Shown piece after piece: positions 6,676-14,919 of a stretch of 43,895 nucleotides of DNA. How positions within the stretch are numbered: the first letter of the stretch is position 1; each line of letters begins with the position of its first letter. Both the position numbers and the translations under genes were made by a program. The notes below the pieces were generated by a model. The model saw only the letters and a list, made by a program, of their open reading frames with translations, had not been told where the DNA came from and did no database searches. Source of the stretch: a virus; the IMG/VR virus record IMGVR_UViG_3300019360_000005, positions 1 through 43,895 of that record. One strand, given 5' to 3'.

Positions 6676-7152
6676 ATGAGGAAGAGCACAAGAAGCTTAT
6701 GTAATAAGTGTTCAGTAGGATTTGAAGTAAACAAGATGTTCTATTACACGGTGAGGGGGTTCTGTTCTCCCTTATGCGCAGCATCAGAGTTTAAGGAGAG
6801 GCCTAAAGAAGAGCCTGTAGTAACGAGAAGGAAGAATAAGTGGGTTAAAGGCCCACCAAAGAAGAGAGATAAGAAGAAAAGACCAGATAGAGATTTGTAT
6901 GACACTCAGAAATGGAGAGAACTTAGATATCAGGTATTCCTAAGATATGGTAGAGAATGTATGCTATGCGGTACGACTAAAGGGGATATGCACGTAGACC
7001 ATATTAAACCCAAGTCTAGGTACCCTAATCTATCTCTTGCCTTTAGTAACCTACAAGTACTCTGTAGAGAGTGTAATCTAGGTAAGTCTAATCTAAATGA
7101 CACAGACTTTAGACCAGTTAAAGAAAGTATTGACAAGATAGATAAGATATGA
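6676..7152 (+). CDS. HNH endonuclease
   Basis: A 158-residue protein. The N terminus has a zinc-binding-like CNKC...FCSPLC set (Cys9, 12, 30, 34), followed by a basic linker rich in Lys/Arg/Pro. The HNH domain follows at about residues 90-140: CMLC, VDHIKP, then NLQVLCRECN, so the DH and N residues and two CxxC zinc pairs are all present. Free-standing phage HNH proteins are usually homing endonucleases or terminase-associated nickases. The structured RNA directly upstream favours the homing type. It is far too short for IscB or Cas9-like proteins and has no RuvC motif. Confidence 0.85.
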   Translation: MRKSTRSLCNKCSVGFEVNKMFYYTVRGFCSPLCAASEFKERPKEEPVVTRRKNKWVKGPPKKRDKKKRPDRDLYDTQKWRELRYQVFLRYGRECMLCGTTKGDMHVDHIKPKSRYPNLSLAFSNLQVLCRECNLGKSNLNDTDFRPVKESIDKIDKI

Positions 7153-7165
7153 GACAATAGGTTTT

Positions 7166-7891
7166 ATGAAGTATAACTACTCCGCATTAACTACTGCTCA
7201 AGACTGTCTACAGAAGTATAAGTTTAGATATATTGACGGTATTAAAGAGCCAGGATCAGAGAGTATTGACCTGCACTTTGGTACTGCTATGCATATGGGA
7301 CTAGAGTCTATACTAAGTCAGAATAAGGACTATCAGGATTTATTCAATATGTACTGGGATTCGATTAAAGAAAAAGAATTATCGGTAGGCGCTTTAGACT
7401 GGCCTACTCTTAAATCACACTCAGAAGTATTCTTATCCCGCTTTGATAGACTACACGCTAAGAAGTTTGATAAAGGGGATTTAGAGGTTCAACTAGAGCA
7501 TGAGGATATCTATGGCACCCCCGACTTTATAGGCGAGTATGAAGGCGTACTATCTGTAGTAGATTTTAAAACATCCAGTAGGCCATATATTAAAGAAAGA
7601 TTAGAGTCAGAACAGATGAAGATCTATGCTTATCTTTACCATAAGAAGACAGGCGTACTGCCTAAGCAAGTAGTCTACAATGTCTTAGTAAAGATGCCAG
7701 AGCCTAGGATACAAGTGTTAAAGGCAGATATTACAGATAAGGGTATTGAGTCTGCTATGCAGAATGTCAGAAAGCAGATAGAATTACTTGAAATAGTAAA
7801 AGAAAAAGATCTTTATACTAAGAATATTAATTCTTGTATGAAAGGAAGTTATAGGTGTGCTTATTATGAACTTTGTCATGGGACAAAATAA
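7166..7891 (+). CDS. PD-(D/E)XK nuclease, Cas4/RecB-like
   Basis: A 241-residue nuclease. It starts with the typical YSALTTAQDCLQKYKFRY segment. Active-site motifs are GTPDF (Asp120), VVDFKTSS (Asp133, Lys135) and QMKIY (Gln150, Tyr154). Cys14 plus three C-terminal cysteines (224, 231, 237) match the four-Cys arrangement that holds an iron-sulfur cluster in Cas4 and AddB. Family members are 5'-3' exonucleases acting in recombination or DNA-end processing. With the Rad52-like annealase downstream, it could form an exonuclease-annealase recombination pair; this pairing is inference. Confidence 0.85.
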   Translation: MKYNYSALTTAQDCLQKYKFRYIDGIKEPGSESIDLHFGTAMHMGLESILSQNKDYQDLFNMYWDSIKEKELSVGALDWPTLKSHSEVFLSRFDRLHAKKFDKGDLEVQLEHEDIYGTPDFIGEYEGVLSVVDFKTSSRPYIKERLESEQMKIYAYLYHKKTGVLPKQVVYNVLVKMPEPRIQVLKADITDKGIESAMQNVRKQIELLEIVKEKDLYTKNINSCMKGSYRCAYYELCHGTK

Positions 7892-8110
7892 ATGCGGAAG
7901 GTGAGATGGAGAGTGTATTGTAAAGAAGTAGAAAACCATGTTTGTTGCGTCTCTTGCTTAGAAGAGTGGGACAACGGTTATGGGAATTATTTTGAGAAAA
8001 GTATGTCTAAAAACATAGACTACTTACACTGCTATTATAGCGGGGAGAATATAACAAGAGCTGAGGCTATAAAGATTATTAGAGAAAGGAAAAATAGATG
8101 GGGGATTTAA
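7892..8110 (+). CDS. Small cysteine-containing hypothetical protein
   Basis: A 72-residue product starting at the base after the nuclease stop. It has Cys at 10, 18, 19, 22 and 47 and several aromatic residues. The C terminus is a basic helix (ITRAEAIKIIRERKNR). No family is recognised. It overlaps the next gene by 13 nt. Confidence 0.6.
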   Translation: MRKVRWRVYCKEVENHVCCVSCLEEWDNGYGNYFEKSMSKNIDYLHCYYSGENITRAEAIKIIRERKNRWGI

Positions 8111-8484
8111 GTATAAAAGATTTAGTTGGAAGAAAAGTAATCTCTGCCACGATTAATAATGAAAAAGACTACCTCTGCTTGGATACAGATAAAGGAATGC
8201 TATATCTATCTTGGCATGGGGATTGCTGCTCTAGTTCTTTTATAGCACACTTTTCTGGGGCTAAGAACTTAATAGATGCTACTGTTCTTAGTGCGGAGAA
8301 TACAGAATGGGATGATGGGGTAGAAATTAAAACTATGGGAACTAAGATTAAAACAGATAAGGGGTATATAGATATAGAGACTCGTAATGAGAGTAATGGG
8401 TATTATGGTGGTTGGATTTATATCTCTGAAGAAGAGGCGGGCTATGTTCCACAAATAAAGATGAAACCATTAAAGGATTTTTAA
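8098..8484 (+). CDS. DUF7448-like hypothetical protein
   Basis: A 128-residue protein with LSWHGDCCSSSFIAHFSG, TDKGYIDIETRNESNGYYGG and a WIYI segment. I associate this pattern with a conserved phage/bacterial domain of unknown function (DUF7448), from memory only. It is probably a compact beta fold. No catalytic function can be assigned. Confidence 0.65.
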   Translation: MGDLSIKDLVGRKVISATINNEKDYLCLDTDKGMLYLSWHGDCCSSSFIAHFSGAKNLIDATVLSAENTEWDDGVEIKTMGTKIKTDKGYIDIETRNESNGYYGGWIYISEEEAGYVPQIKMKPLKDF

Positions 8485-8486
8485 AT

Positions 8487-8699
8487 ATGAGAATGGTAAA
8501 TAATATAGTATTCGCTATGTTGTATATAGGCGTATTTATAATCTCTGTAAGTTTATTAGTGCACATTGGATTAGCAATACGTAGTTCAGAAAATCTAGAT
8601 AAAAAGACTTTAGAATGCCGTAAAAGTTGTGAGCCTAATGCTAGTCGGATTATAGATAATAAATGCTTCTGTTCTACAGAATGGAGAATTAAGCAATGA
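8487..8699 (+). CDS. Small membrane protein
   Basis: A 70-residue protein with one N-terminal transmembrane segment (about residues 4-28, FAMLYIGVFIISVSLLVHIG). The short C-terminal domain has four cysteines (LECRKSCEP and KCFCSTEW) that could form disulfides outside the membrane. It overlaps the lipoprotein gene by 4 nt. The two may act together at the envelope, for example in exclusion or lysis; no motif shows which. Confidence 0.6.
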   Translation: MRMVNNIVFAMLYIGVFIISVSLLVHIGLAIRSSENLDKKTLECRKSCEPNASRIIDNKCFCSTEWRIKQ

Positions 8700-8956
8700 A
8701 AAGAATTATACTATTATTTACCCTATTATTAATGGGATGTGATAATCTATCTGGGGCCTCCTATCAAGTAGGGGAATGTTATAGAGACCGCGATGGGATA
8801 TACATAATTACAAAAGTAGGAGAATACTCCCTTATAATGAGAAATATAGAAGATAAAACATATATTATAGCTAAAGAATATAATAATCTTAGGCGGGTTG
8901 ACTGCTTTAATTTTTTCGATAATAAAATAAAAGATTGTAAAAAGAAGAGGAAATAA
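8696..8956 (+). CDS. Lipoprotein
   Basis: An 86-residue protein with a classical lipoprotein signal: basic MKR, hydrophobic IILLFTLLL, lipobox LMGC with Cys15 as the lipidated residue. The mature part is about 70 residues with two further Cys and a Lys-rich tail. Lipidation implies export to the envelope of the infected cell. Small phage lipoproteins are often superinfection-exclusion or outer-membrane spanin proteins. The mature part is not proline-rich like Rz1. Confidence 0.7.
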   Translation: MKRIILLFTLLLMGCDNLSGASYQVGECYRDRDGIYIITKVGEYSLIMRNIEDKTYIIAKEYNNLRRVDCFNFFDNKIKDCKKKRK

Positions 8957-9283
8957 ATGTTAGGAAAAATGCTAGATACTATTAAGGGCCTATTTGTACC
9001 AAAACTAGACCCAAATACACTAAAAGTAGGCGATAGGGTTGTGTGGTATGACGTACAAGCAGATAAGATACCTGATCACTTAATTGGTAAGGTCTTTATG
9101 CGACTTAACCAAGATGAAGTCTTGGTAGAAGTCTTTAATGGGGATTATAAGAAGGTTAAGGATAATGATTGTGCTAAGCTGCAAGAGATAGAAGTGGATG
9201 TAGTTTTAAGAGCGGCTACTAAGGATGCTCTTCCCTCTGATGCTGCGGCTACAGCAGATTCTGTAGAAGGGGATAAGCCTTAA
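8957..9283 (+). CDS. SH3-like small protein
   Basis: A 108-residue protein. Residues 20-75 (LKVGDRVVWYDVQADKIPDH onward) look like a small SH3/KOW-type barrel and resemble the start of the protein at 5067-5255. The C terminus is Ala/Asp-rich and probably disordered. Function unknown. It lies directly before rtcB. Confidence 0.6.
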   Translation: MLGKMLDTIKGLFVPKLDPNTLKVGDRVVWYDVQADKIPDHLIGKVFMRLNQDEVLVEVFNGDYKKVKDNDCAKLQEIEVDVVLRAATKDALPSDAAATADSVEGDKP

Positions 9284-9302
9284 AGGCTATAGAGAAGAAT
9301 AA

Positions 9303-10484
9303 ATGCAAAGATTAATTACTGATACAAAAGTACCAGTTAAAATATGGGCCTCTGATCTGGAGAAGGGGGCAGAGAAACAACTTAGAAATTTAGCTGACTT
9401 ACCTTTTATCCACAAACACGTGGCAGTTATGCCAGACGCACATGCTGGTAAAGGGTCTACGATAGGTACTGTGATTGCCACAAAAGGGGCAATCATACCA
9501 TCTGCAGTTGGAGTAGATATTGGGTGTGGTATGTGCGCAGTTAAGCTCCCATTTACAGTCGATAAGTTTGGGGACACACTTGCAACATTAAGGCATTCAA
9601 TAGAGAGATCAATTCCAACAGGTTTTAATGCCCACAAAGAATCAACCTCTAGAATTAACGAATCACTTTCTAAGATTCCTGGTGGACTCACCACTATGAA
9701 GGGGATTAATTTAGATAAGGTTGAGAAACAACTAGGCACACTTGGTGGGGGGAATCATTTTATAGAGATCTGCCAAGATCAGAATAAAACAGCTTGGGTA
9801 TTACTACATTCGGGGTCAAGGAATCTAGGCAAACAATTAGCAGAAGTGCATATTGATAAGGCTAAGGGCTTAATGAAAAAGTATTTCATAGATATACCCG
9901 ACCCAGATTTAGCGTACTTTGCTCAAGATACGGTAGAATTTAAAGACTATATAAATGATCTTCATTGGGCACAAGCGTATGCAAAGGCTAACCGAAATGA
10001 GATGATGCTTAGAATTTTAAAAGATATTTCATTCCATGTCTATGGAGAGGAAAAAGACCCCAGTGAGATAACTACTCTGCGAGTAGACTGCCACCATAAC
10101 TATTGTACAATGGAAAATCATTTTGGATCTAACGTCTGGGTAACTAGAAAGGGTGCTGTATCTGCAAGAGAAGGAGAACTAGGGATTATACCTGGGTCTA
10201 TGGGAGCTAAGTCTTATATCGTTAAAGGAAAAGGCAATGATCAGTCTTTTAACTCATGCTCTCACGGTGCTGGGAGAAGGATGAGTAGAACTAAAGCCCG
10301 ATCAACCTTTACAGTACAAGATTTAGAGAATCAGACAAAAGGAATAGAGTGCTCAAAGTCTGTTAAGATTCTAGACGAGATTCCAGCCGCCTATAAGGAT
10401 ATAGATCAAGTCATGGCAAATCAAGCGGATTTAGTTGAGTCTGTTTTTGAGCTTAAACAGATACTCTGTATAAAGGGGGGATAA
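9303..10484 (+). CDS. rtcB: RNA-splicing ligase RtcB
   Basis: A 393-residue full-length RtcB (the bacterial enzyme is about 400). RtcB joins RNA ends bearing 2',3'-cyclic phosphate or 3'-phosphate to 5'-OH using GTP and manganese. Visible signatures are VMPDAHAGKGSTIGTV, GVDIGCGM (Asp72, Cys75 metal ligands), LGGGNHFIE (His152), LLHSGSRNLG (His169), DCHHNY, and HGAGRRMSR with the guanylylated His321. The core looks intact. In a phage the natural role would be resealing tRNAs cut by host anticodon nucleases, analogous to T4 Pnkp/Rnl1; this is inference. The CYTH gene follows immediately. Confidence 0.95.
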   Translation: MQRLITDTKVPVKIWASDLEKGAEKQLRNLADLPFIHKHVAVMPDAHAGKGSTIGTVIATKGAIIPSAVGVDIGCGMCAVKLPFTVDKFGDTLATLRHSIERSIPTGFNAHKESTSRINESLSKIPGGLTTMKGINLDKVEKQLGTLGGGNHFIEICQDQNKTAWVLLHSGSRNLGKQLAEVHIDKAKGLMKKYFIDIPDPDLAYFAQDTVEFKDYINDLHWAQAYAKANRNEMMLRILKDISFHVYGEEKDPSEITTLRVDCHHNYCTMENHFGSNVWVTRKGAVSAREGELGIIPGSMGAKSYIVKGKGNDQSFNSCSHGAGRRMSRTKARSTFTVQDLENQTKGIECSKSVKILDEIPAAYKDIDQVMANQADLVESVFELKQILCIKGG

Positions 10485-11030
10485 ATGAAGACCCCCTCTC
10501 TACATAAAGAAGTAGAATTCAAATATGACATTAAAGTAACTTTAGCGGACCTTCTTAAAGCTACTCAGAACTATCATGGTCGAACATATGTTCAAGGTAA
10601 CGACTATTACTTTAAAAATAAGAATAAAGACCTTATCCGATTTAGAGATGGGGAAGGGCATAAAGAGCTTACTGTTAAAAGAAAGATAAATAAGAGTATT
10701 TCAGTTAGAGATGAGGTAAATATTACGTTAGACCCAGATACAGACTTAGATTCTGTATCTAAGTTTCTTAAATTATCAGGATTCGAATTAGACCGAACTA
10801 TATATAAATCAGCCCATATTTTTTACTTAAGAGATCATATAGTATCTTATTATTTTGCTAAGTCAAACAATAAGTTTAAGGAACTACTTGAGATCGAGAT
10901 TCAAGAGGGCACTTATTCAAATACAAAACAAGCTAAAAAAAGACTCTTGCAATTAGAAAAACATTATGCTAAATTAGGATGTGAAAAAAGTAAGAGGGTT
11001 AATAAGTCACTATATGAAATATACTCTTAA
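10485..11030 (+). CDS. CYTH-domain (triphosphate tunnel) protein
   Basis: A 181-residue protein of CYTH type. The ExExK signature is Glu9, Glu11, Lys13 (EVEFKY). Further tunnel residues are visible in LIRFRD, ELTVKRK, DRTIYK and LLEIEI. Family members bind triphosphates in a tunnel with divalent metals: class IV adenylate cyclases, thiamine triphosphatases, RNA triphosphatases and polyphosphatases. The substrate cannot be chosen from sequence. The start abuts the rtcB stop with no gap, so an RNA-end role or a nucleotide-signal role are both worth testing. Confidence 0.8.
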   Translation: MKTPSLHKEVEFKYDIKVTLADLLKATQNYHGRTYVQGNDYYFKNKNKDLIRFRDGEGHKELTVKRKINKSISVRDEVNITLDPDTDLDSVSKFLKLSGFELDRTIYKSAHIFYLRDHIVSYYFAKSNNKFKELLEIEIQEGTYSNTKQAKKRLLQLEKHYAKLGCEKSKRVNKSLYEIYS

Positions 11031-11235
11031 GAAATTAGCAGCAATAGGCAGACTATACAATTATAGCCGTACTAAGGATAAAGATAGGACAGATACTAGA
11101 TTTCTACTTAGCTTAGTAGAAGAGTTATTGTACGCTGTAAGCTATCACAGAGTACGAGTAAGTTTTGAGAAGGTAGAGAATTTAGATAAGACTCTTAAAA
11201 GAGATAGATTAATTAAAAGGAGAAAAAAGACATGA
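11014..11235 (+). CDS. Small basic hypothetical protein
   Basis: A basic protein of 73 residues using the ATG at 11014; a GTG at 10981 would add 11 residues but lies deeper inside the CYTH gene. The product is helical and ends KRDRLIKRRKKT. It overlaps CYTH at its start and the annealase at its end (ATGA). Probably nucleic-acid binding by charge alone; no family recognised. Confidence 0.5.
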   Translation: MKYTLKKLAAIGRLYNYSRTKDKDRTDTRFLLSLVEELLYAVSYHRVRVSFEKVENLDKTLKRDRLIKRRKKT

Positions 11236-11972
11236 ATGCAGAAAGAAAGGAAATTGTAATGCTAACTACTTATGAGAATGTTGTAGAAAGACTTAATGAG
11301 AGTATTCCACGAGACGTGATTAAAGAGAGAGATGGCGGAGGTAATAGAAAACTTAGTTACTTAGAAGGTCATTATGTTATTAATCGCCTTAACAAAGTAT
11401 TAGGTGTCGGTAATTGGGCTACTCAGATTATTGAGACAAAATGTGTATATTCAGGCATGGTATTAGACAGTTATGGTAAAGAAAAGCAGTCAGCCAGTTA
11501 TACAGCTAGAGTTAGACTTGTAGTCGAGTTTCCTAATGGAAAGAGGACTGAGTTTGAAGATGTGGGCTTTGGTAATGGCTTTGATAAAGCTGACCCGGGT
11601 AAGCCGCATGAACTAGCTACTAAAGAAGCTATCACAGACGCTATTAAACGTTGTGCTAAGAATCTAGGCTCTAGTATGGGACTTGCCCTTTATGATAAGG
11701 AACAGACTAAGATTACAGATACGCCTGTCGTTGAAGCTAAAGTAACTCCTATTACAACTAAAACTGTAGTAACTCCAGTAGCTAATAAAGATACTTTAGT
11801 AAAGCTTGCTACTAACTTAGGTAAAGTAGCTATTTCTAAAAAAGTATCTACCAAAGAAGACTTGGTAACTTCTATTAAGACTTTGGGGGGAGAAGTGCTA
11901 AATGATCTTAGCACAGAAAACTTAAATACATTTATTAACACACTAAAGGAGAAAACAGGGTATGCCGGCTAA
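11232..11972 (+). CDS. Rad52/Rad22-family single-strand annealing protein
   Basis: A 246-residue protein. Residues 20-150 match the Rad52/22 fold: LNESIPRDVIKERDGGGNRKLSYLEGH, VLGVGNWATQI, a ARVRLVVEF strand, then ATKEAITDAIKRCAKNLGSS, which is the most conserved segment. The C-terminal 90 residues are Thr/Val/Lys-rich, probably disordered or for partner binding. These proteins anneal complementary single strands in phage recombination. The start at 11232 has AGGAG nearby; a second plausible start is 11262. It likely works with the nuclease at 7166-7891. Confidence 0.85.
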   Translation: MNAERKEIVMLTTYENVVERLNESIPRDVIKERDGGGNRKLSYLEGHYVINRLNKVLGVGNWATQIIETKCVYSGMVLDSYGKEKQSASYTARVRLVVEFPNGKRTEFEDVGFGNGFDKADPGKPHELATKEAITDAIKRCAKNLGSSMGLALYDKEQTKITDTPVVEAKVTPITTKTVVTPVANKDTLVKLATNLGKVAISKKVSTKEDLVTSIKTLGGEVLNDLSTENLNTFINTLKEKTGYAG

Positions 11973-12231
11973 AAAAGAGAAGACTAAAGAATACAATGTA
12001 ACTATTGCGGGCTTATATAAGCTTAGTAATGGTGGTGAGTGGTCAATGCCAATTGATGCTAAATCATTTGATGCCCTACAAAAGGCTAAGATTGGTGATA
12101 GACTACTTTATAAGCCAGTACCAGACAATATTAAAGATAAGGTTAAATGCAGCGCCTTCTTAGAAATTATTACGGCAGAGAAGTTAGCTGGACATAAACC
12201 TAAGACCGAATCTAATTCGGACTTTGAATAG
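11962..12231 (+). CDS. Small hypothetical protein of the replication block
   Basis: An 89-residue protein with a charged start (MPAKKEKTKEYNVTIAGLY) and acidic tail (TESNSDFE). Its size, beta-like middle and acidic tail are loosely reminiscent of small phage single-strand-binding or beta-barrel proteins, but I do not recognise it. It overlaps the annealase by 11 nt. The TAG stop is backed by TGA three codons later. Confidence 0.6.
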   Translation: MPAKKEKTKEYNVTIAGLYKLSNGGEWSMPIDAKSFDALQKAKIGDRLLYKPVPDNIKDKVKCSAFLEIITAEKLAGHKPKTESNSDFE

Positions 12232-12232
12232 T

Positions 12233-12508
12233 ATGTCTGAGCAAAAGGAAATTAAAGCCAAGATAAAGGAAGATAGATGGAAACTTCTTGAGGGGGACAT
12301 GGTGGCTAAATATTGCGATCAATATAATATTAAACCAGAAGATGTTACCCCCTCAATTAGACGTGCTCTTATCTTCGGACACTATTATACTGTAAATGTT
12401 GTCGCTGGTTCTTTATTTAGCATGCCCATAGAAGCATATCAATATGCTCTTATCTCCGCTAATGTTTGGATAAAAGAACATATCCTGGGTCGTTCTATCG
12501 ACAACTAA
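12233..12508 (+). CDS. Hypothetical protein
   Basis: A 91-residue protein; ATG at 12233 is preferred over the upstream TTG at 12224, which lies inside the previous gene. It is helical with KIKEDRWKLLEGDMVAKYC near the start. It ends 1 nt before the polymerase gene. No motif recognised. Confidence 0.6.
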   Translation: MSEQKEIKAKIKEDRWKLLEGDMVAKYCDQYNIKPEDVTPSIRRALIFGHYYTVNVVAGSLFSMPIEAYQYALISANVWIKEHILGRSIDN

Positions 12509-12509
12509 T

Positions 12510-14267
12510 ATGGAAATAGTAAGGCTAGGCACTAGAGAAGAAGTTTCTAGCCTTATAAAAGAATTAAAGGGGATTTCCTTAATTGTTCTTGATATAGAAA
12601 CTGACTCCCTTAATACTCGCCAAGCTAAAATACTAACAATACAACTTTATGAACATACTAGAAATACTGCTTATATATTTTCTGGTATTCATGCTATTTG
12701 TCTTATTGACCTTGAAGTAGATTACTTAATCCTTCAGAACTTTAAATACGACTATGCCGTATTATACCACAATGGTATAAATATCCTAGATAAGCCCTTT
12801 ATAGATATTATGCTACTTCATCACCTAGAAGATGAGAATGCAGAGCATTCTCTAGATTCTAGAGTACAAGAGATATTTGAAGATAACTATAAAGAAGAGT
12901 TCTGGGCTAAGCATGTTAACTTCTCAGATGCTCCTCAGAACGAGCAAGATGAATACGCCTGTAAAGATGCATACTACACATATAAATTATTTATAGAATC
13001 TGGAATGTCCGCTTATTTAACCCCCGTATCGCAGTTAGTACATTTATTAGCTAAAGGGCTTTTGTTAACCGAACTAGAGGGCATTAATGTAGATAAAGAA
13101 TATCTACTAAAACAGGCTAAAGAGCTATCAGGGCAGATTAATGCTGCTATGCCTAAGATGCGAAGTCTTTGCCTACCTGAGATAGAATGTATAGAAACAG
13201 ATCTATGGGAAAAAGAAATCTCTTCTTATAAGACAGATAAGAGAAGAGCTTTAGTAACAAAGCCAAAGTTTAATTTTAATTCTTCCTCTCAACTACAAAC
13301 CCTAGTCTATAATTATCTAAACCTACCAATACAGAAGAATCCAAAGACTAAGAATCCTTCCTTAGATGAGGAAGCTCTGGAGAATCTGCAGGATAAACAT
13401 CCTCTTGTTAAGTTACTATTAGACTATAGGAAGGTAACTAAGGTTTATGGATCTTTTATTGAGGGTACATTAGAAAGACTAGAGAATGGGAAAATATACC
13501 CCGAATTCCATGTAAATGGTACTGTTACCGGTAGGCTAAGCTCCTCTAACCCCAATATGCAGCAGTTGCCTACAGAGGGGGGTATTAGGGGTATCTATAT
13601 ACCTAGCCCAGGTAATTGTTTTATATCGGCAGATTACTCCCAATTAGAGGTTACCATAGCTGCAGCCTTTACCCAGGATAAGAACCTTCTTAGGGTTGTT
13701 AATGAGGGGGCTAGCCTACACGATATTACAGCTAATGCCCTAGGCATTAGTAGATCTCAGGCTAAAACAGTCAATTTTGCTATGCAGTACGGGGCATCCG
13801 CTTTTAAAATAGCCCGTATACTGTCTATATCGGTCCAGGAAGCGACTTTAGTGCACTCTAAGTACTGGGATACGTACCGAGGGCTGAAAGTGGCTACAGA
13901 GGCCTGTAATAAGCTAATAGACGAAGGTAAACCTATCGTCAATCCCTTTGGTAGAGCTAGGCATTTCCCTATAATGAAAAGACTCCCTTGGGATAAGGCA
14001 TATAGGCAGGGGTTTAACTTTCTTATCCAGTCTACAGGGGCAGACTTGACTAACTCTTCCTTTGGTGTTATAATGGGGAGACTTAAGCATATTGGAAGGC
14101 CCCTCTTTCCGATACATGATGAGATACTTAGTGAAATACGCCAGGATCGATATGAGGAAGCTAAGGAAATTATAGTCTCTAGTATGGAGAGGATATCTGA
14201 GAGAGTTGATCTTTCTCTAGATCTTAAGGTAACATGCTCAGGAGCATTAAAACGATGGAAAAAGTAA
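12510..14267 (+). CDS. Family A DNA polymerase with 3'-5' exonuclease
   Basis: A 585-residue replicative polymerase, short for the family because it lacks a 5'-3' exonuclease. Exonuclease motifs are DIETD (Asp28, Glu30), NFKYDYAVL (Asp81) and YACKDAYYTYK. Polymerase motif A is ADYSQLE (Asp375). Motif B is RSQAKTVNFAMQYG (Arg415, Lys419, Phe423, Tyr427). Motif C is HDE (536-538). All catalytic residues are present. Phe at the 762-equivalent position is the usual choice for strong ddNTP discrimination and is known to vary among phages. It is the centre of the replication block. Confidence 0.95.
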   Translation: MEIVRLGTREEVSSLIKELKGISLIVLDIETDSLNTRQAKILTIQLYEHTRNTAYIFSGIHAICLIDLEVDYLILQNFKYDYAVLYHNGINILDKPFIDIMLLHHLEDENAEHSLDSRVQEIFEDNYKEEFWAKHVNFSDAPQNEQDEYACKDAYYTYKLFIESGMSAYLTPVSQLVHLLAKGLLLTELEGINVDKEYLLKQAKELSGQINAAMPKMRSLCLPEIECIETDLWEKEISSYKTDKRRALVTKPKFNFNSSSQLQTLVYNYLNLPIQKNPKTKNPSLDEEALENLQDKHPLVKLLLDYRKVTKVYGSFIEGTLERLENGKIYPEFHVNGTVTGRLSSSNPNMQQLPTEGGIRGIYIPSPGNCFISADYSQLEVTIAAAFTQDKNLLRVVNEGASLHDITANALGISRSQAKTVNFAMQYGASAFKIARILSISVQEATLVHSKYWDTYRGLKVATEACNKLIDEGKPIVNPFGRARHFPIMKRLPWDKAYRQGFNFLIQSTGADLTNSSFGVIMGRLKHIGRPLFPIHDEILSEIRQDRYEEAKEIIVSSMERISERVDLSLDLKVTCSGALKRWKK

Positions 14268-14710
14268 TTGCAATCTTAACTCTACTTATAGTGAGTTTAA
14301 ACAGTTATGCCTTTGAAGTGCTATCTCTTGATAAAGTTGATATAACCTATAGAAGCTACTTTCCCGGAGGAAGGGTACTTCTTATTAACAATAATACCCT
14401 GCCTAATAAGTCCCCAGCTAGTTACCTGGGCTTGGGGGTTAATATGAACGTATTTGAGGTATTTAGGTGGGATAATACTATACATTCCTATGTAGATAAA
14501 GACTCTGTTAATGGCTCTAGTCAGTTTAGAACCATATCTTGGGAATTTAGTATTTATATCTCGCCTATGGACTTTATTGACTTAGGCCTATACCACCATT
14601 CGCAGCACGTACTAGATATGAATAATAAGTTTGCTTTTCCTGTAGAAGATGCTTTTTTCTTACATATTAATGTGTATAAGAGCAAGACTAAAAGAGAAAG
14701 TATGTTATAA
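14255..14710 (+). CDS. Exported hypothetical protein
   Basis: A 151-residue protein starting at ATG 14255 inside the polymerase end. The signal peptide is MEKVIAILTLLIVSLNSYA with an AxA-like cleavage site. The mature part is beta-rich with aromatic residues (GLGVNMNVFEVFRW, SWEFSIYISPMDFIDLGL), suggestive of a small barrel or lipocalin-like protein in the envelope. No family recognised. It is odd to find it between polymerase and helicase genes; it overlaps the next gene by 1 nt. Confidence 0.6.
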   Translation: MEKVIAILTLLIVSLNSYAFEVLSLDKVDITYRSYFPGGRVLLINNNTLPNKSPASYLGLGVNMNVFEVFRWDNTIHSYVDKDSVNGSSQFRTISWEFSIYISPMDFIDLGLYHHSQHVLDMNNKFAFPVEDAFFLHINVYKSKTKRESML

Positions 14711-14919
14711 TGCCTATATTTGATTATACCTGTACTCAGTGCGCTAATAAATTTGAGGCTATTAATCCTAGGTCTAAGAAGTCTACTACCTGCCCTATCT
14801 GTAATGGTAGGTCAGTAAGATCTGGGGTATACGCTATAGCAGGCTATACTATGGCGGGAGATAATAGCGCGAGTACCAGACCAAAACAAGCGGGTAGCTT
14901 TAAAAAGAGAGTTAAATGA
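14710..14919 (+). CDS. FmdB-type zinc-ribbon protein
   Basis: A 69-residue protein starting MPIFDYTCTQCANKFE and followed by CPICNG: the CxxC...CPxC zinc ribbon of FmdB-like regulatory proteins. The C-terminal half is basic and probably disordered (SFKKRVK end). Phages often carry such small ribbons; the role is unknown, possibly RNA polymerase or DNA binding. It overlaps neighbours by 1 and 4 nt. Confidence 0.75.
   Translation: MPIFDYTCTQCANKFEAINPRSKKSTTCPICNGRSVRSGVYAIAGYTMAGDNSASTRPKQAGSFKKRVK

Noticed and set aside
6676-7152. IscB/OMEGA-type RNA-guided nuclease, given the adjacent structured RNA
   Set aside because: The protein is 158 residues with an HNH domain only; no RuvC segments or bridge helix.
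7166-7891. Group I intron splitting the PD-(D/E)XK gene
   Set aside because: The nuclease has its full conserved N terminus, and no coding exon lies upstream of the structured RNA.
9287-9739. 150-residue minus-strand open frame
   Set aside because: It is fully antisense to the N-terminal part of rtcB, whose conserved motifs explain the open frame.
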